Origin: Paragorgia papillata
Taxonomy: Eukaryota > Cnidaria > Anthozoa > Scleralcyonacea > Coralliidae
Length of the DNA: 64,000 bases
Assembly: GCA_035771165.1 (NCBI GenBank)
Contig: JAWNZC010000314.1
Location: 6,970,001 to 7,034,000, forward strand
Direction: 5' to 3'
In this document: positions 43,414-55,130 of the stretch, in pieces
Numbering within the stretch: the stretch's first letter is position 1
Layout: each line of letters begins with the position of its first letter
Notes under the pieces: model-generated
The model's input: the letters and a program-made list of their open reading frames with translations, nothing else
What the model was told of the DNA's origin: nothing
The model's database searches: none
Position numbers and translations under genes: made by a program

Positions 43414-45463
43414 CAGGGGCGGATCTTGGAATTTTGATACCTTAGTCAAAGTTGCTGTGGACCCATATTTCTAGGGGGGTCTGGTGGTATGTCCCCCGGA
43501 AAATTTTTGAAATTTGGATCTCTGAAATGGCATTTCCTGCATTCTGACAGCACATTTGAGCAAAATTCCAAATGTTTTAAAACATGTTTTTAATGGACAT
43601 TTTATCATTTTCAAGAAAAATTTTATCTAAATTGGACTTTGATATTTTCTTGTTGTCTTAGAAACCTTGTGATAGTTTGAAGGTGTGTACTAGGCTAAGT
43701 TTTTCCAGGAATGAGGGTGGGGAAATCCAATAAACAGTAGAGAGATATGTGGTCACATTCTAATATAAAAAAGTTGACTGTTTCGCTCTATGTCAAAGTT
43801 CATCGGCATGCCTAGGAAACACCAGTTACATTGTTTCAGTCAGTGAATCCAACATGGACAGCCTGACCAACACACAAGTGAAGGTCTAGCTGAATTTAAC
43901 ATTCTGCATAACCCAGAACAAAGTGGGCTACCTTCCATGGCTGTTGAGCCCCACCTACCCAGAGCTGTGTGGCTTTCAAATGCCTGATACTGTACTTGCC
44001 TTTTAAACCTCAACCCAAGCAGACAATGTCTGGTTAGGAGTCAGGAGAAGCTTTTGTTAATCACCAAAATGGACATTACATGGACATAGACATAGAGGAG
44101 CTCAACTCTCATCATCCCGATCATTCTAACCCCCATCTAATATGCCACTACCCATCCCCTTACTAACCCATGTTACTATGAGCTGTCTGGTTTTCAGGCA
44201 CCAGCAACCCAAGTTCAATTCCTGTCCAGTGCAATTATCAGATTAAAATTTCATAATAGCCACATGTGAGAAGAATGCTTACTTGATGTATAACGATAAT
44301 ACATGGAAATTTGTAGAAATGTCATGTAGATATTTATTGCTTAGCTTTTGATCTGTTTCCCCAGGCCCAGACCTTATTACTTATATGTTAAAAGTTATAT
44401 GTTATTACTTATAATACTGTATGTTATATATATAGACAATTAACTGACTTGTAATATGAACCGAGGACGAATGTATTATGTAAACTACTGTGGAAAGGCA
44501 ATCTGACTCTGCATCATGATTATGACATACTAGTGAGTATCCAGAATTGAAACACTACTAAGTAGTGTTTATAGTACTACATGAAGCATTTAATAGCATT
44601 GGTTTATACCAGTGTGCTCAACGCAGATTATGCTAATATGGAACGGATATCAAGAAAGGTTAGGGAAGTAACATGACAACAGACTAACATCGATATTGAA
44701 TCCAGATTGATGAACTACTGTACCTATATAAGCTTACCTTAGAGCGACATATGGTTTACTCTAGCTTGTCCGCCTTCATGTGTTGTGGCAAATAGAGCGT
44801 CTCAGCACCGATGTCTTCCCAATCTTGGGAAATGCTCTCCGGCCGCCAGTACTCGACAAGCACTGATTCTCGCAGACAAATCAACATACAATTGCCGCAA
44901 AAGATCATCATCGCTGCTTTATAAAGCACATAACGCACGATCTAACAAGCTTGTAGAAGCCATGAATCGATCGAACAGAATTAGACTGAACGAAGACCTA
45001 GCTTGCAGACCGCATTTTGCAGGCTTCCGGTACTGCATACTTTCGGCAAAGCAATCAACCAATCAGATTCAACGATTTGCATCGTTTTGGCCAATCACAA
45101 TGGGTAAATCGGCCTAAATCCTGCAAAAATCTAAACCAGTCAGCGCTCGCGATTTGGCTGTTTTGGACCAATGAGAATGGATAAATCGGCCTAAATCCTG
45201 CAAGATTCTAAACCGGGATTGGCTAAATCGGCCTAAATCCTGCAAAACACCTAAACCAGTCAGCGCTCGCAATTTATCTGGTTTGGACCAATCAGAATAT
45301 CTAAATCGGCCCAAATCCTGCAAAAGTCTAAGCCAGTCAGCCCTCGCAATTTTTCTTGTTTAGACCAATTAGTAAGTTAATATATGATGATATTTATAAT
45401 TATTTCTTAACAATTTTCACCTTAGTCATCTGACTTATTTGACTAACGCTAAATCCGCCCCTG
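43414..45463. mobile_element. hAT-like non-autonomous element with 5-bp target duplication
   Basis: Ends CAGGGGCGGATCTTGG and CTAAATCCGCCCCTG, flanked by CTCTA on both sides (43409-43413 and 45464-45468). Excision restores the RT frame (VNHSILF). About 2 kb without a transposase frame. The right part (45100-45360) carries a tandem repeat of about 70-90 bp built on AAATCGGCCTAAATCCTGCA and ACCAGTCAGCGCTCGCAATT. Confidence 0.8.
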
Positions 45464-45473
45464 CTCTATATTA

Positions 45474-45750
45474 TTCAAAACTCATTAATAATTCACGAGG
45501 AAAACACAAAGGAAATCAGTACCATGTCCGTGGTTTTATACCTGATAAAACTTCTTAACGTCAGAAAGAATACTAACGAACATACAATTTTATATAAAGA
45601 ATACTAATGAACATAACATCCAATAACGAATCGTTTTTGAAGCCATTCAAAACACTCGCATCACATGTTTTATCAGATCTAAAACACTCGGGCTGCACCC
45701 TCGTGGTTTTAAATCTGATAAAACACTCCCGCTCGTGTTTTAAATATTAC
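45474..45750. mobile_element. Foldback element (CTCATTAATAATTCACGAGG type)
   Basis: Begins CTCATTAATAATTCACGAGG and ends CTCGTGTTTTAAAT, with a hairpin around AAACACTCGGGCTGCACCCTC. It interrupts the RT between SILF and LQHYG. Relatives lie at 47461-47757, 47758-48027 and 48505-48680. Confidence 0.7.
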
Positions 45751-45891
45751 TTATAAGAAAACTACAGCATTACGGAGTACGTGGGAATGTGGGATTGTTA
45801 ATGATTGGCTCTAGCATATCTGAGAAAGAAACAACATTAACTGGTGTACCTCAAGGATCAGTTTTAGGACCCTTGCTTTTTCTCATATATG

Positions 45892-46342
45892 TTAAAGGAG
45901 CAGTGTCACTCGCAAAGCCCAAGCAATAATCACGCGCCAACTTGAAAAACTACTGCTGCAGGTTTTCAAGTTTGTTTGATCCAAGATGGCGGCCGCACTT
46001 GGCGGAGTGTATGGTGGAAGACGCGATAATTCAGGCCGAAAGAGAAAATACGAGGGATCAAATAGTTCACAGAAAGCCTGGAATAGTCAGCACAAACGTA
46101 TTTACTTATCACTGACTATATTTGAGTCATGGAAAGGTGCTAAAATCGTAGCTGGATATGGTTCATGTAGCGATAGCGACTTCGCAGCCCATCTGCTCTC
46201 ATTGGAATACCGTAGAAGGTAAATATCATTTGATTCATTTCTCTGGTTTCTTGTCCGATTTAGAGCTCTTTCCAACATTTTCCGAAGTTATTTCTATGTG
46301 CGCAAAAAAGATGCGCAAATGGTGACACTGCTCCTTTAAGGA
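45892..46342. mobile_element. MITE carrying an ATG exon with a splice donor
   Basis: TTAAAGGAGCAGTGTCAC at the left mirrors GTGACACTGCTCCTTTAA at the right; the target is TTAA or TA. Removing it restores the RT frame (LFLIYV then KDIYNSS). Inside, AAGATGGCGGCCGC (a YY1-like context) opens a 78-codon frame (45986-46222) rich in basic residues, then FAAHLLSLEYRRR, ending exactly at AGAAG|GTAAAT, a good splice donor. Confidence 0.8.
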
Positions 46343-46833
46343 TATCTATAACTCTTCTAATAAATTAAAATTTTATTTATTTGCTGACGATACTAATTTG
46401 TTGTATGCTGATAAAGATTTAAAGTCGTTAGAATCTACTGTTAATGCTGAACTTTTCAAGATATACAATTGGTTAACTGCAAACAAATTATCATTAAATA
46501 TTAAAAAATCTAATATCGTAATCTTTCACCCTTATCAGAAACGGCTTGACTATCAGGTAGATTTGAAAATATTTGATAATCATTCAAACACACTTATTTC
46601 TCTAGAACGTAAAAATTATGTTAAATATTTGGGCGTGCTTATTGATAGTAATCTTACATGGAAATATCACATTAGCCACGTTGCTTTAAAAATTAGTAAA
46701 TCAATTGGTATTATCGCTAAATTAAGACATTTTGCACCTATAAGTACTTTACTAAATATTTATAGATCTCTTATTCTTCCATACTGGCATTGTTGCATGG
46801 GGTCAGGCTGTCAAGGTTCATCTCAATAAAATC

Positions 46834-47316
46834 CTTAAAGTGTTTATGGAACGAAAATTAAGTTTGTCTTATTTGAACTTTTGAAATGACAAAGTAACAT
46901 CTTTTGCTGTTTTTTGTTCCCTTGCTTTGTTTTTTGAGATATTTCAGTTTGTTTTATATGTGAAACTAACCAGTGACACCACAACGTGCATAATGACTTA
47001 CTGGGAATTAAAGGTTAGATATCTTTGCATTACTAAACGGAATCAGTTGAAAATGTATATATTTGTTGTTGTAAGGGGAAAACACACACACATAATTGCT
47101 TTGAAGCGATTCCGTTTGATAATAGAAAAGATATATAACCTTTCCAAGTAAGTCATTATGCACGTTGTGATGTCATTGGTTAGTTTCGCTTATAAAACAA
47201 ACTAAGATATCTCAAAAACGAAGCAAGGAAACAAAAAACAGAAAAATATGTTACTTGTCATTTCAAAAGTACTCTCAAATAAGACAAACTTAATTTTCGT
47301 TTCATAAGCACTTTAA
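46834..47316. mobile_element. AAAGTGCC-family MITE inside the non-LTR RT
   Basis: TTAAAGTGTTTATGGAACG at the left mirrors CGTTTCATAAGCACTTTAA at the right. It splits the RT between HLNKIL and LQKRVLRL. The small frame inside (46927-47151) is palindrome sequence. Confidence 0.85.
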
Positions 47317-47460
47317 GCTTCAAAAACGTGTTCTTCGGCTAATGAATTTTGGGCAGTATCACTCACATGCAATCCCGTTTTTTGTCTCCGCTAATATCTT
47401 ACCTGTTGATATGCTCTACTTTAAGTCAGTGTCTATTTTGATGCACGATGTATATAATAT

Positions 47461-48030
47461 TAAAAAACTCATTAATAATTCATGAGGAAAACACAAAGAA
47501 AAATCATAACCGTATCGTGGTTTTATATCTGATAAAATTTTCTCCTGATTTACATAAACTTTAGCTTTGATTTTCTCGCCTTAGACAACGTTATTTTTCA
47601 AAATTACTACGCCAACGAACTTACCAAATGGTGATCGTTTTTTAAGCCATTCAAAACACTCGCAGAACGTGTTTTATCAGATCTAAAACACTCGGCTTCG
47701 CCTCGTGTCTTATATCTGATAAAATACTCCTGCTCGTGTTTTAAATAGTACATCTCAAACTCATTAATAATTCACAAGGAAAACACAAAGGAAATCAGTA
47801 CCGTGTCGGTGGTTTGGATATCGGAGGAAGAAATTACACAAATTAAGCAAACTTTCATCTTGATTTTCTCTTAAAATACTGATTTGTTTGAGATGCTATA
47901 TCATACACGAGGAGGAGTGTTTCATCAGGATATCCAAAAAAACTCGGCTTCGCCTCGGTTTTGAACAAACGTCTCGGTGTTTGGATATCCTGATGAAACA
48001 CTCCTCCTCGTGTATGATATATTACATCTG
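47461..48030. mobile_element. Two adjacent foldback elements inside the non-LTR element
   Basis: First (47461-47757): CTCATTAATAATTCATGAGG start, hairpin around AAACACTCGGCTTCGCCTCG. Second (47758-48027): similar start with ATTCACAAGG, then long arms TATCATACACGAGGAGGAGT and inverse, with an AACTCGGCTTCGCCTCGG apex. Together they separate the RT pieces VYNI and LTPLNISN. Confidence 0.75.
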
Positions 48031-48300
48031 ACACCATTAAATATTTCAAATTTGTTTACTTCTTCACAGCAAGTACACAAATATAACACTACATTTTCCT
48101 CAAGAGATAACTACTATGTGAACAAAATATATCATTTTCAAGAATAGGAGTTGGGATTTGGAATAGCATTCCTATCAAATTGTGTAAATTCTCAAAAGAC
48201 AAATTCAAGAAAACATTACATGAAACATTATTTTCTATACTTATTGAGGAGGAGGATTATGTTATGTGCCAACAATAATCAGAAAATTGCAAAATATTAA

Positions 48301-49508
48301 AATTGAAATAAATTAACGGCTGGGAGACCTCAGCATTATACGTCTGCATTTTCCGGTGGATTTTTTTTTGTTTTTTGTTTTCTAGTGTTGTAGTTTTAAT
48401 ATACTTTATAACATGCATATATGGTATGGAAATGTATATTATTCTATATGGTATATGTTCCTATATTATGTGTGAAAATATTGATCAAATAATGATATAT
48501 ATGTATACTTATTTTATGTACCATTTAAAACACGTTCTGCGAGTGTTTTGAATGGCTTAAAAAACGATCACCATTTGGTAAGTTCGTTGGCGTAGTAATT
48601 TTGAAAAATAACGTTGTCTAAGGCGAGAAAATCAAAGCTAAAGTTTATGTAAATCAGGAGAAATTTTATCAGATATAAATTATTATATTATTATTATTAT
48701 TTACTGGATCTAGCCTTGAGATATTTTTCAAACTTTTCTAAACTATATATCACTGTTCGCCTCGACTAGCCTTTGCTAATTGCGGACAGTGATTGTTACT
48801 GTATAATTATGATGCATACTTATGATTATAATTATGTGCACGCAACAAAATTCGTTTTTATCATATTTTCTCGACATATTAACAATGACAAGGTCTGCTA
48901 CTCTGCTTGTTCATGTACAGTTAATATTTAAAACAATGAGACTTACGCAATTATCACAACAAGCAAGGCAGCCCAGCTAAGCGAGCTAGCCCTTCTCATG
49001 TAAACACAATAAAAATCATCTCGGCAAAGCGAGCTAACTCGGGTACCCAAGACATAGTAAAATAACAAAGGGGTCGTTTTTGGCCAGCTCAGGCAAGAAA
49101 CGAGACAATTCTATTGACCGCTAACTGTTGTAAGTTTTAGCTTTAGTAATCCTCACAGCAATTGCTGATGAATAGAACAAACAGATAATTATCCTATATA
49201 TATATATATATACTCAGTTAAACAATTATCTCACCTGTGCACTGCAGTATAGTGTTGCTTGTCCAAGTGTCCAAATAAAGCACGAACTCCAAAACAGAAG
49301 AGATACTTCGACTACAACCACTTGCTGTAATAACCGAAGTGCGTGTATCTGATATTACAGTTGTACTTTTATATAGCTTGGCTCGGGACGTTTACCTAGA
49401 AATTTGACCTTTTAGTTTTAGTTTTAAGGGGAAGACCTCAAGACCTATTACCAGGAAATACTCGCGTTCATAATATCATTTTCACAGAAAAGACCGCATG
49501 CAGGTTAT
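48301..49508. other. Intergenic with a foldback fragment
   Basis: 48301-48480 is probably the non-LTR 3' UTR (AACGGCTGGGAGACCTCAGC). 48505-48680 is an inverted partial copy of the foldback at 47540-47670. 48940-49070 has GCTCGCTTAGC-like foldback ends. No gene. Confidence 0.55.
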
Positions 49509-50001
49509 TTAAGTGCCTATGAAACGAAAATTGTGTTTGTCAGAACAAAGAACTCTTAAAATCACAAAGTAACATCCTTTACAGATTTTCGTTTCCTTGC
49601 TTCGTTTTGAGATATTTCAGTTTGTTTGATACGCAAATTTGACTTATAAGATAACTTAACGTCACAGTTTGCATAATGAGTCACCGCAAAGTTATCTTTG
49701 TTATTACCGAACAAAAGCACTTGGCGAATTAGGAACCATGTGCGAGTGTTTCTCGTACAACAGAGTCTGTAAATTTTAAGTGTTTTTGTTTGACAATAAC
49801 AAAGATATATGATGTTTTGCGATAAGCCATTATGCAAAGAGTGACGTAAAGTTATCTTATAAGTTAAATTTACATATCAAACAAACTGAAATATCTCAAA
49901 AACGAAGCAAGGAAAGCAAAAACTGTAAAATATGTTACTCTATCATTTTAAGTGTTCTTTTAAATAAGACAAACTTAATTTTCGTTTCATAGGCACTTTA
50001 A
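49509..50001. mobile_element. AAAGTGCC-family MITE, complete copy
   Basis: TAAGTGCCTATGAAACGAAA at the left mirrors TTTCGTTTCATAGGCACTTTA at the right; arms include CTTGCTTCGTTTTGAGATAT. No ORF of note. Confidence 0.85.
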
Positions 50002-50185
50002 GAAATTTGATACTTTAGTTCTATGGGAACACGGGAAATCTGGAGAATGATTTGAAAATAAATCTGGAGAATGAATCGACAATTCTTGATTTGCACTTGC
50101 GTCATGGCGGCCAGGTTGGAGGAACTTTAAGGTGGCTCGACAGTCTAAATCACAAGAAATTATCGTTTCCCCCCAGTAAAAGGTT

Positions 50186-50470
50186 TTGCACAGGTCTCAC
50201 GAGCTTCACTTTAGTTCATTGCACAGCTCTAGTGGTGGTCTCGGATTATTGAAAAGTTTTATACCCTCAAAGTTTACCTAAGTGAAGAAATCGTTTCCAG
50301 TAAATGCAGAAAACCTAATTTGCATAAAATCTGTCGCTTACCACAAACACAATTTCTCTAGATACACAAGCGCTACAAGTATGAATCTTTTCAATAATCA
50401 AGACCACCACTAGAGCTGTGCAATAAACTGAAATGAAGCTCATGAGACCTCTGCAAAACTTTTCATGAAG
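50186..50470. repeat. Foldback repeat
   Basis: TTTGCACAGGTCTCACGAGC and GCTCATGAGACCTCTGCAAA are inverted arms; the inner arms contain CACAGCTCTAGTGGTGGTCT. It may be part of a longer element beginning TTTAAGGTGGCTCGACAG at 50126. Confidence 0.75.
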
Positions 50471-50984
50471 AAAATAAACAGCTATTGTATTTGGCCTGGA
50501 GTATGTTTTCCTCCAACATGACCGCCGTATCTCAAGGCCATAGTCCCGTCGTTCTAAAGCACGCGCGTATTTGATGAGACTGGATCTCCTCATTATCAAT
50601 ATAACACTTACCAACAGTTCTTTAACTAATGTACTTTTTTATCTCTCCTGTATCCTATAATCTGTAAATAGTGTGAATAAAGGAACTTGAACTTGAACTT
50701 TCAAAACCGAAAATTAAATACGTGTTACTTAACTGGCGTTTTCGGATCCGATTCGACTGTGAATCCGCTTCATGTATACAGGATCTTATAAATCTATAGC
50801 TAAAACCCAAAGCTATTTAAAAATTTGAGAACGACCACATGTTACCAATGGATCAGTTAAATTTAGCTTTTTTAGACAACAGCAAGTCACTGTCATATTG
50901 AACGTCATGTCTAATAAACAGTTGATATACGTATACCGGATACAACTTGAAACGAAAGCTAATTTAAATAATTATTATAAGGTC
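50471..50984. other. Intergenic; retroposon-like 3' tail
   Basis: GTGTGAATAAAGGAACTTGAACTTGAACTT (50669-50698) looks like a poly(A) signal followed by a TTGAAC-repeat tail of a retroposon. No coding remnant upstream was recognised. Confidence 0.4.
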
Positions 50985-51156
50985 TAGTTTCATAAGATCA
51001 TATGTTACTAGGAAATCTGCAATTTCGTGGGAAGTACCCTCTAGGTTATTAAAAAATGATACTTTACTTCCATTTAAAACACACATGCAGTGTTACAAGG
51101 AAATCACTGCCAGGCCAAGGTTAGTGATACCAGGAAATATAAACTTTGAAGTTTGA
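50985..51156 (+). pseudogene. Non-LTR retrotransposon C-terminal fragment
   Basis: An in-frame stretch reads SFIRSYVTRKSAISWE, then FKTHMQCYKEIT and a stop at about 51154. This is the tail pattern of L2/CR1-like ORF2 proteins. No RT domain remains upstream. Confidence 0.6.
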
Positions 51157-51911
51157 AACGAATGATGTAAACAAGGTCAAGGTTTCGGTATTTATAAAAT
51201 TATCTTGCGTTATCTGTTTCACCAAAAAAACAACCAACTATAATTATAAAGTTTCAGTAAAACGTTTCTCTCTGGAACAAAACTCAGAAGTGTATATTGC
51301 TATATAATATATAATATATAGTCTTTAAGTTCTTAATTTTAAAGTCCATATCTGATTTTTGAATAATTGATATAATAAAAATATTTATAGAAATTAAACA
51401 AAAGAAATTGTTTTAGTAATCAGTGTGTGTAAAATGTAAATGTGATACAAACCACTAGTACTTGTATCATTTGATACGGAATACTAATAGATTTAGAGAG
51501 CTCTAATCTAGCAGCTGTATACTGTATCACACGTGCATATCAAGGCTATCTCAACTCTCAAACAGTCAAAATATATATTCTAGATATAGAGCACATGACT
51601 ATAAATTAGCAACCTTAGCCTTCCAATCAGTATGCTCAATGGTTATAGAGATCAGAGTGTCTAACTGGTCATTAGAATGCTGCAGGTTCGATCTTTGTCT
51701 AGGGTCACTGAAACATTTTCTCTGCACGAGGCTGAGCAGTTTGAGTTTGACCGAACGTCTAGCAAACGTTTGTTGAATTTCTATTGCTTTATTACACCAA
51801 GCTCGCTAACGTCAGTACCACCTTTTATCATGAATATATGTTTGTATAAACTGAACTATACTGCAGTTCTAAAGATATCGTGTTGAAATAAATGGTTTAG
51901 TTTTGTATACT
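51157..51911. other. Intergenic with a tRNA-like repeat head
   Basis: 51631-51703 has an A-box-like TATGCTCAATGGTTATAGAG and a B-box-like GCAGGTTCGATC about 45 bp apart, suggesting a tRNA-derived SINE. It would not fold as an intact tRNA. No protein gene. Confidence 0.4.
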
Positions 51912-52165
51912 CGGTAGTGTAGTGTGGTGTGGTGTTGTGCAGTTGTATTATGTTGTGTTGTGCTGTGCTGTGGCAGTTGTGCTGTGCTGTAGCAATTGTG
52001 CTGTGTTGTGCTGTGGCAGTTGTGCTGTGCTGTGGCAGTTGCGCTGCCAGGTGCTCTACTCATGTGGCAGTTGTGTTGAACTGATGTGCTGTGTCAGTTG
52101 TGCTGTGCTGTGCTATGGCCGTTGTGTTGTTATATGTTGTATTGTACAACGTTTTCTGTGTACTG
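51912..52165. repeat. TGTGCTGTGCTG low-complexity repeat
   Basis: Degenerate (TGTGC/TGTTG)n repeat with interspersed GGCAGTTG. It ends about 220 bp before the B4 ATG and separates the B-I 5' flank from unrelated DNA. Confidence 0.85.
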
Positions 52166-52383
52166 GTCAGTAAATATATATACTGGGGGCACTCCCAGAC
52201 ATCTTGGAATTCAAAAACAAAACGGAAATGCAAAGGCGCTCAGGGATTCCCATGCATAAACTGAGAGATGAAGTAACATATCCGGTTTCACTCCAGACGG
52301 CACAAAACACATGTACATCGAACAGGTTTGTTCTGAATGCTGATCGAGTGAAGTCGCGAGAGAGCATATTGACAGTTACAAAT

Positions 52384-53472
52384 ATGGGAATAAAATTATC
52401 AACAATGTTTCAAAGACTTTACGAGAGATACAGTGAACAAGCATTGGTGGCAACTGCCGACCCACAAACAGCATTTGTATTAGGAATACAAACTCTCGAT
52501 AATGTGGTCCGCATTCTGACCAAGACCAACATTAATAGTTCGACGTCTGCTTTCAAAGCAAAGCGAATTGTTAAGAGATTATCTTTGCCTATTCGCCACA
52601 CACATGAATACCTGAGCAGAGCGTTACAAATGTGGCTACAGGAAAATGCCAAGCTGTCAGAAGAAATCGAGAAAACAGTTGACGACATGGGCAAGATGAA
52701 ACGAAATCTTTCTGAAAATAAAATCAAAATCGAAGAGCTGAACCAAAATCTGAAGTCGCTAAACGATCAAATTGACAACAAAGAACAAGAATTGAGGGAT
52801 GCTAAAAGCTCATTGAATAGAGCAAATGACACATTGGCAGATTCTCAAGAACAATTGAGAAAGAAAAAACAAGAACAAATGAACGTGGCTATAGTGGGGG
52901 CGGCCATTACGCCGATTCCTATAGTAGGCTGGATTGTTGGTCCAGTCATGGTCATTGTGAGTCTGACAGCGCTAGAAGACGCCGTCAAAGAAGCAGGGAA
53001 AAACGTCGACTCCGCTCGAGAAAATATCAAAGATTGTGAAAGCAAAATTTCACATAAGAAAACAAGCCAAAATGAACTTCGCCAACAGTTGACAAGGAAA
53101 AATACAGAGAAAGACGAAATGGAAGAGAGATTAGAAAAGATTGAAGAAAGCGTACGAGGCCTACAATTAAAACAGAAACGTTTTCTAGAAGTGGGAGAGA
53201 AATTAAAAGATACCTGCCATTTCATGACAAAGATTTGGGGAAAGAGTAACGTATTGAATACAGAAACACAAGATCATGCCTACGCGTTGGAACCTTTGTT
53301 CACTCCTCTTAAAGAAATCGCAGAAATGTTTACATTTGAAGAGCAAAATAAACTGAAAATGACAACATTGCTGTCGAAAGATATCGACTTTGCAAGCATG
53401 TCTTTGAAAATGAAAGCAATATGTGAGAAGACAGAAGATAAATCATTGGTAATTTTAGACGACTATATCTGA
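52384..53472 (+). CDS. Family B (subfamily I) hairpin coiled-coil protein B4
   Basis: 362 codons from the ATG at 52384 (same position as in B1 and B2), no introns, no signal peptide. The frame is open upstream to 52204 and contains two earlier ATGs (52228, 52252). That stretch is the conserved 5' flank, and the B1 and B2 copies lack a comparable open ATG start, so the downstream start is preferred. The hairpin is the common type (GAAITPIPIVGWIVGP). The N-terminus has a short change (KLSTMFQRLYERY). The palindromic 3' element of B1/B2 is absent, showing the ancestral 3' sequence. It is the unit 2 counterpart of B1/B2. Confidence 0.88.
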   Translation: MGIKLSTMFQRLYERYSEQALVATADPQTAFVLGIQTLDNVVRILTKTNINSSTSAFKAKRIVKRLSLPIRHTHEYLSRALQMWLQENAKLSEEIEKTVDDMGKMKRNLSENKIKIEELNQNLKSLNDQIDNKEQELRDAKSSLNRANDTLADSQEQLRKKKQEQMNVAIVGAAITPIPIVGWIVGPVMVIVSLTALEDAVKEAGKNVDSARENIKDCESKISHKKTSQNELRQQLTRKNTEKDEMEERLEKIEESVRGLQLKQKRFLEVGEKLKDTCHFMTKIWGKSNVLNTETQDHAYALEPLFTPLKEIAEMFTFEEQNKLKMTTLLSKDIDFASMSLKMKAICEKTEDKSLVILDDYI

Positions 53473-54342
53473 AAAAGTATACCGTATTATGATGGCCTCA
53501 GTGGCAGACACTATTTAACAATTAGTCACCGAAGTCGAGGTGACTATCGGTAAATACACCGATAGTCACCGAGACTGAGGTGACTAATTGTTTTAGTATA
53601 ATTTCAGAGGTTGATAAAAAAACATTCACGTTGAAACAAAAAATTTTAAACAACTGCTTTCATTTTAACAGTGGTGATTCTGTTTATTCAGACGATGTTA
53701 GCAAGCGACAGTCTTTGTCAGTAAATAATTTCAAAAAAAGAGTAAACAACATCCTACTTTGGAATTGAACTTGTACATACATTCAAATATATGCTAAAAA
53801 GATTTTTATTCTGGTGTTTTGGATCCTGTGTTATGGCTTTTTTGCACTTAATTCACGTTCAATCTTATGTTCTTCACTCATGACGAAGTTTTCGCCACAT
53901 CGCTACGACCAAAACCTAGCCAAAACATACAAAAAATACGAAGAATTATAGAAAATATACTTCCTTACCTTTATAAATTTTGTTTTCACGATATTTGATA
54001 TGTACAACATCTCAGTGATAAATGTTTTCAGTATTATGCTCTTTTGTTTGTCTCAAAAACTACAGACCCCATTTTGAAAAAAAATAATCAATGGACCAAC
54101 AAATTCTAAAATCGCATACTTCAAAATGACAACTCCGAGGGGGAGACTGAAACGAGTAAAGTCAGTGCAGTGTTGAATAAGTACCAGTCTCTTTTCCAAA
54201 ACTACTTTTGAAGAACAATTTCTTGTGATGCAATAGTCACCGCGCTAGGCGGTGACTATCACCTCAGATTCACCGCTGAGCGGACCAATCAGAAAGCTGG
54301 AAAGCCTCTTTTCCACTATGAAATTATACTAAATAATATATA
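53473..54342. other. B4 downstream region with GTCACC palindromes
   Basis: 53511-53591 is a palindrome, ACAATTAGTCACCGAAGTCG and inverse around CCGATAGTCACC. A related GCGCTAGGCGGTGACTATCA motif lies at 54241. The stretch between has a frame (53580-53768) ending SLSVNNFKKRVNNILLWN, possibly a retroelement tail. The whole may be one foldback element. Confidence 0.5.
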
Positions 54343-54830
54343 GTATACTCGATTCATTTATATATGAAAACAATTTAGATAAAATAAGTCAAAACTATAT
54401 CATCATTAGCTTTCATAACGTATACAAACGTTTTAAAGACTGTGAACATAGAAATTATCTAGTCACCTTTACGATCCTGGCAATCCAAGAACATTCAAGT
54501 CCTTATGTGTTAATGCCATTCATCTCGACCAATATCTAGCTTATTGGAAAGATCGTGTTGCTAGGACATTTGACTCACTGTAACTTTTATTGTTATAGTT
54601 ATTATTATATTATTATTATTATCATTGTTTTTATTATTATTATTACCTCCGCCAGAAGGTTATGTTTTTACCCCGTTCTGTTTGTTTGTTTGTCTGTCTG
54701 TCGCCAGGATATCTCAAAAAGTATTGCACCGATTTTCATGAAAGTTTGCAGAAGGGTTGACCATAGACCAACGACCAATCCATTAAATTTTGGTTGAATT
54801 TAGTCAAAATTTGGATGAGAAATTAATAAC
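54343..54830. repeat. Conserved 3'-flank block of B4
   Basis: Copy of the blocks at 13196 and 18562, including ACCTCCGCCAGAAGGTTATG. It ends at about 54830, after GATGAGAAATTAATAA, where it is cut off relative to the B2 unit. Confidence 0.85.
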
Positions 54831-55130
54831 AAAATGTCCGCTATGCGTACATGTATCTGCGCCAAACCCACCACTGTGAGAATCTTGTCAAGATCTTGTA
54901 AGATCTTGTGTGATCTTGAAAAATCTTGTAAGATCTTAAGAATTAATATCTTATAAGATTTTTACACGTAGATCTTATAAGATTTTAGCGAGAACGTACA
55001 CGTTCTCTGACTAAAATAATTTTTTATCATGACTCACAAAAACTGTGGTAGATCACACTCACAAGTTTACTATAAGTCACGTTAAAAATACTTACCAGTT
55101 TTATCAGCAATATCCCCTGTCTCCGAAATG
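54831..55130. repeat. AAGATCTTGT short repeats
   Basis: 54889-54985 repeats AGATCTTGTAAGATCTTG-like units. The rest has no feature. Confidence 0.6.

Larger units (their letters stand above)
42700..48300 (+). pseudogene. CR1/L2-like non-LTR retrotransposon broken by nested insertions
   Basis: Consecutive pieces of one reverse transcriptase can be followed in order: LLSIFNRIFEKIMYNRL (split by the MITE at 42780), QYGFREKRSTQHAILDIV and FIDLQKAFDTVNHS (43200-43413), LQHYGVRGNVG and GVPQGSVLGPLLFLIYV (45750-45892), FADDTNLLYADKD (46370-46415) and the thumb/tail to about 46834 (one frameshift near 46785), LQKRVLRLMNFGQYHSHAIP (47315-47460), then the C-terminal tail (48026-48260) with several stops. 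At least six elements interrupt it. The FADD catalytic motif survives, but the gene is dead. Confidence 0.85.

Noticed and set aside
51631..51703. A tRNA gene
   Set aside because: A- and B-box-like motifs are present, but I cannot fold a cloverleaf with paired acceptor and anticodon stems; a SINE head is more likely.
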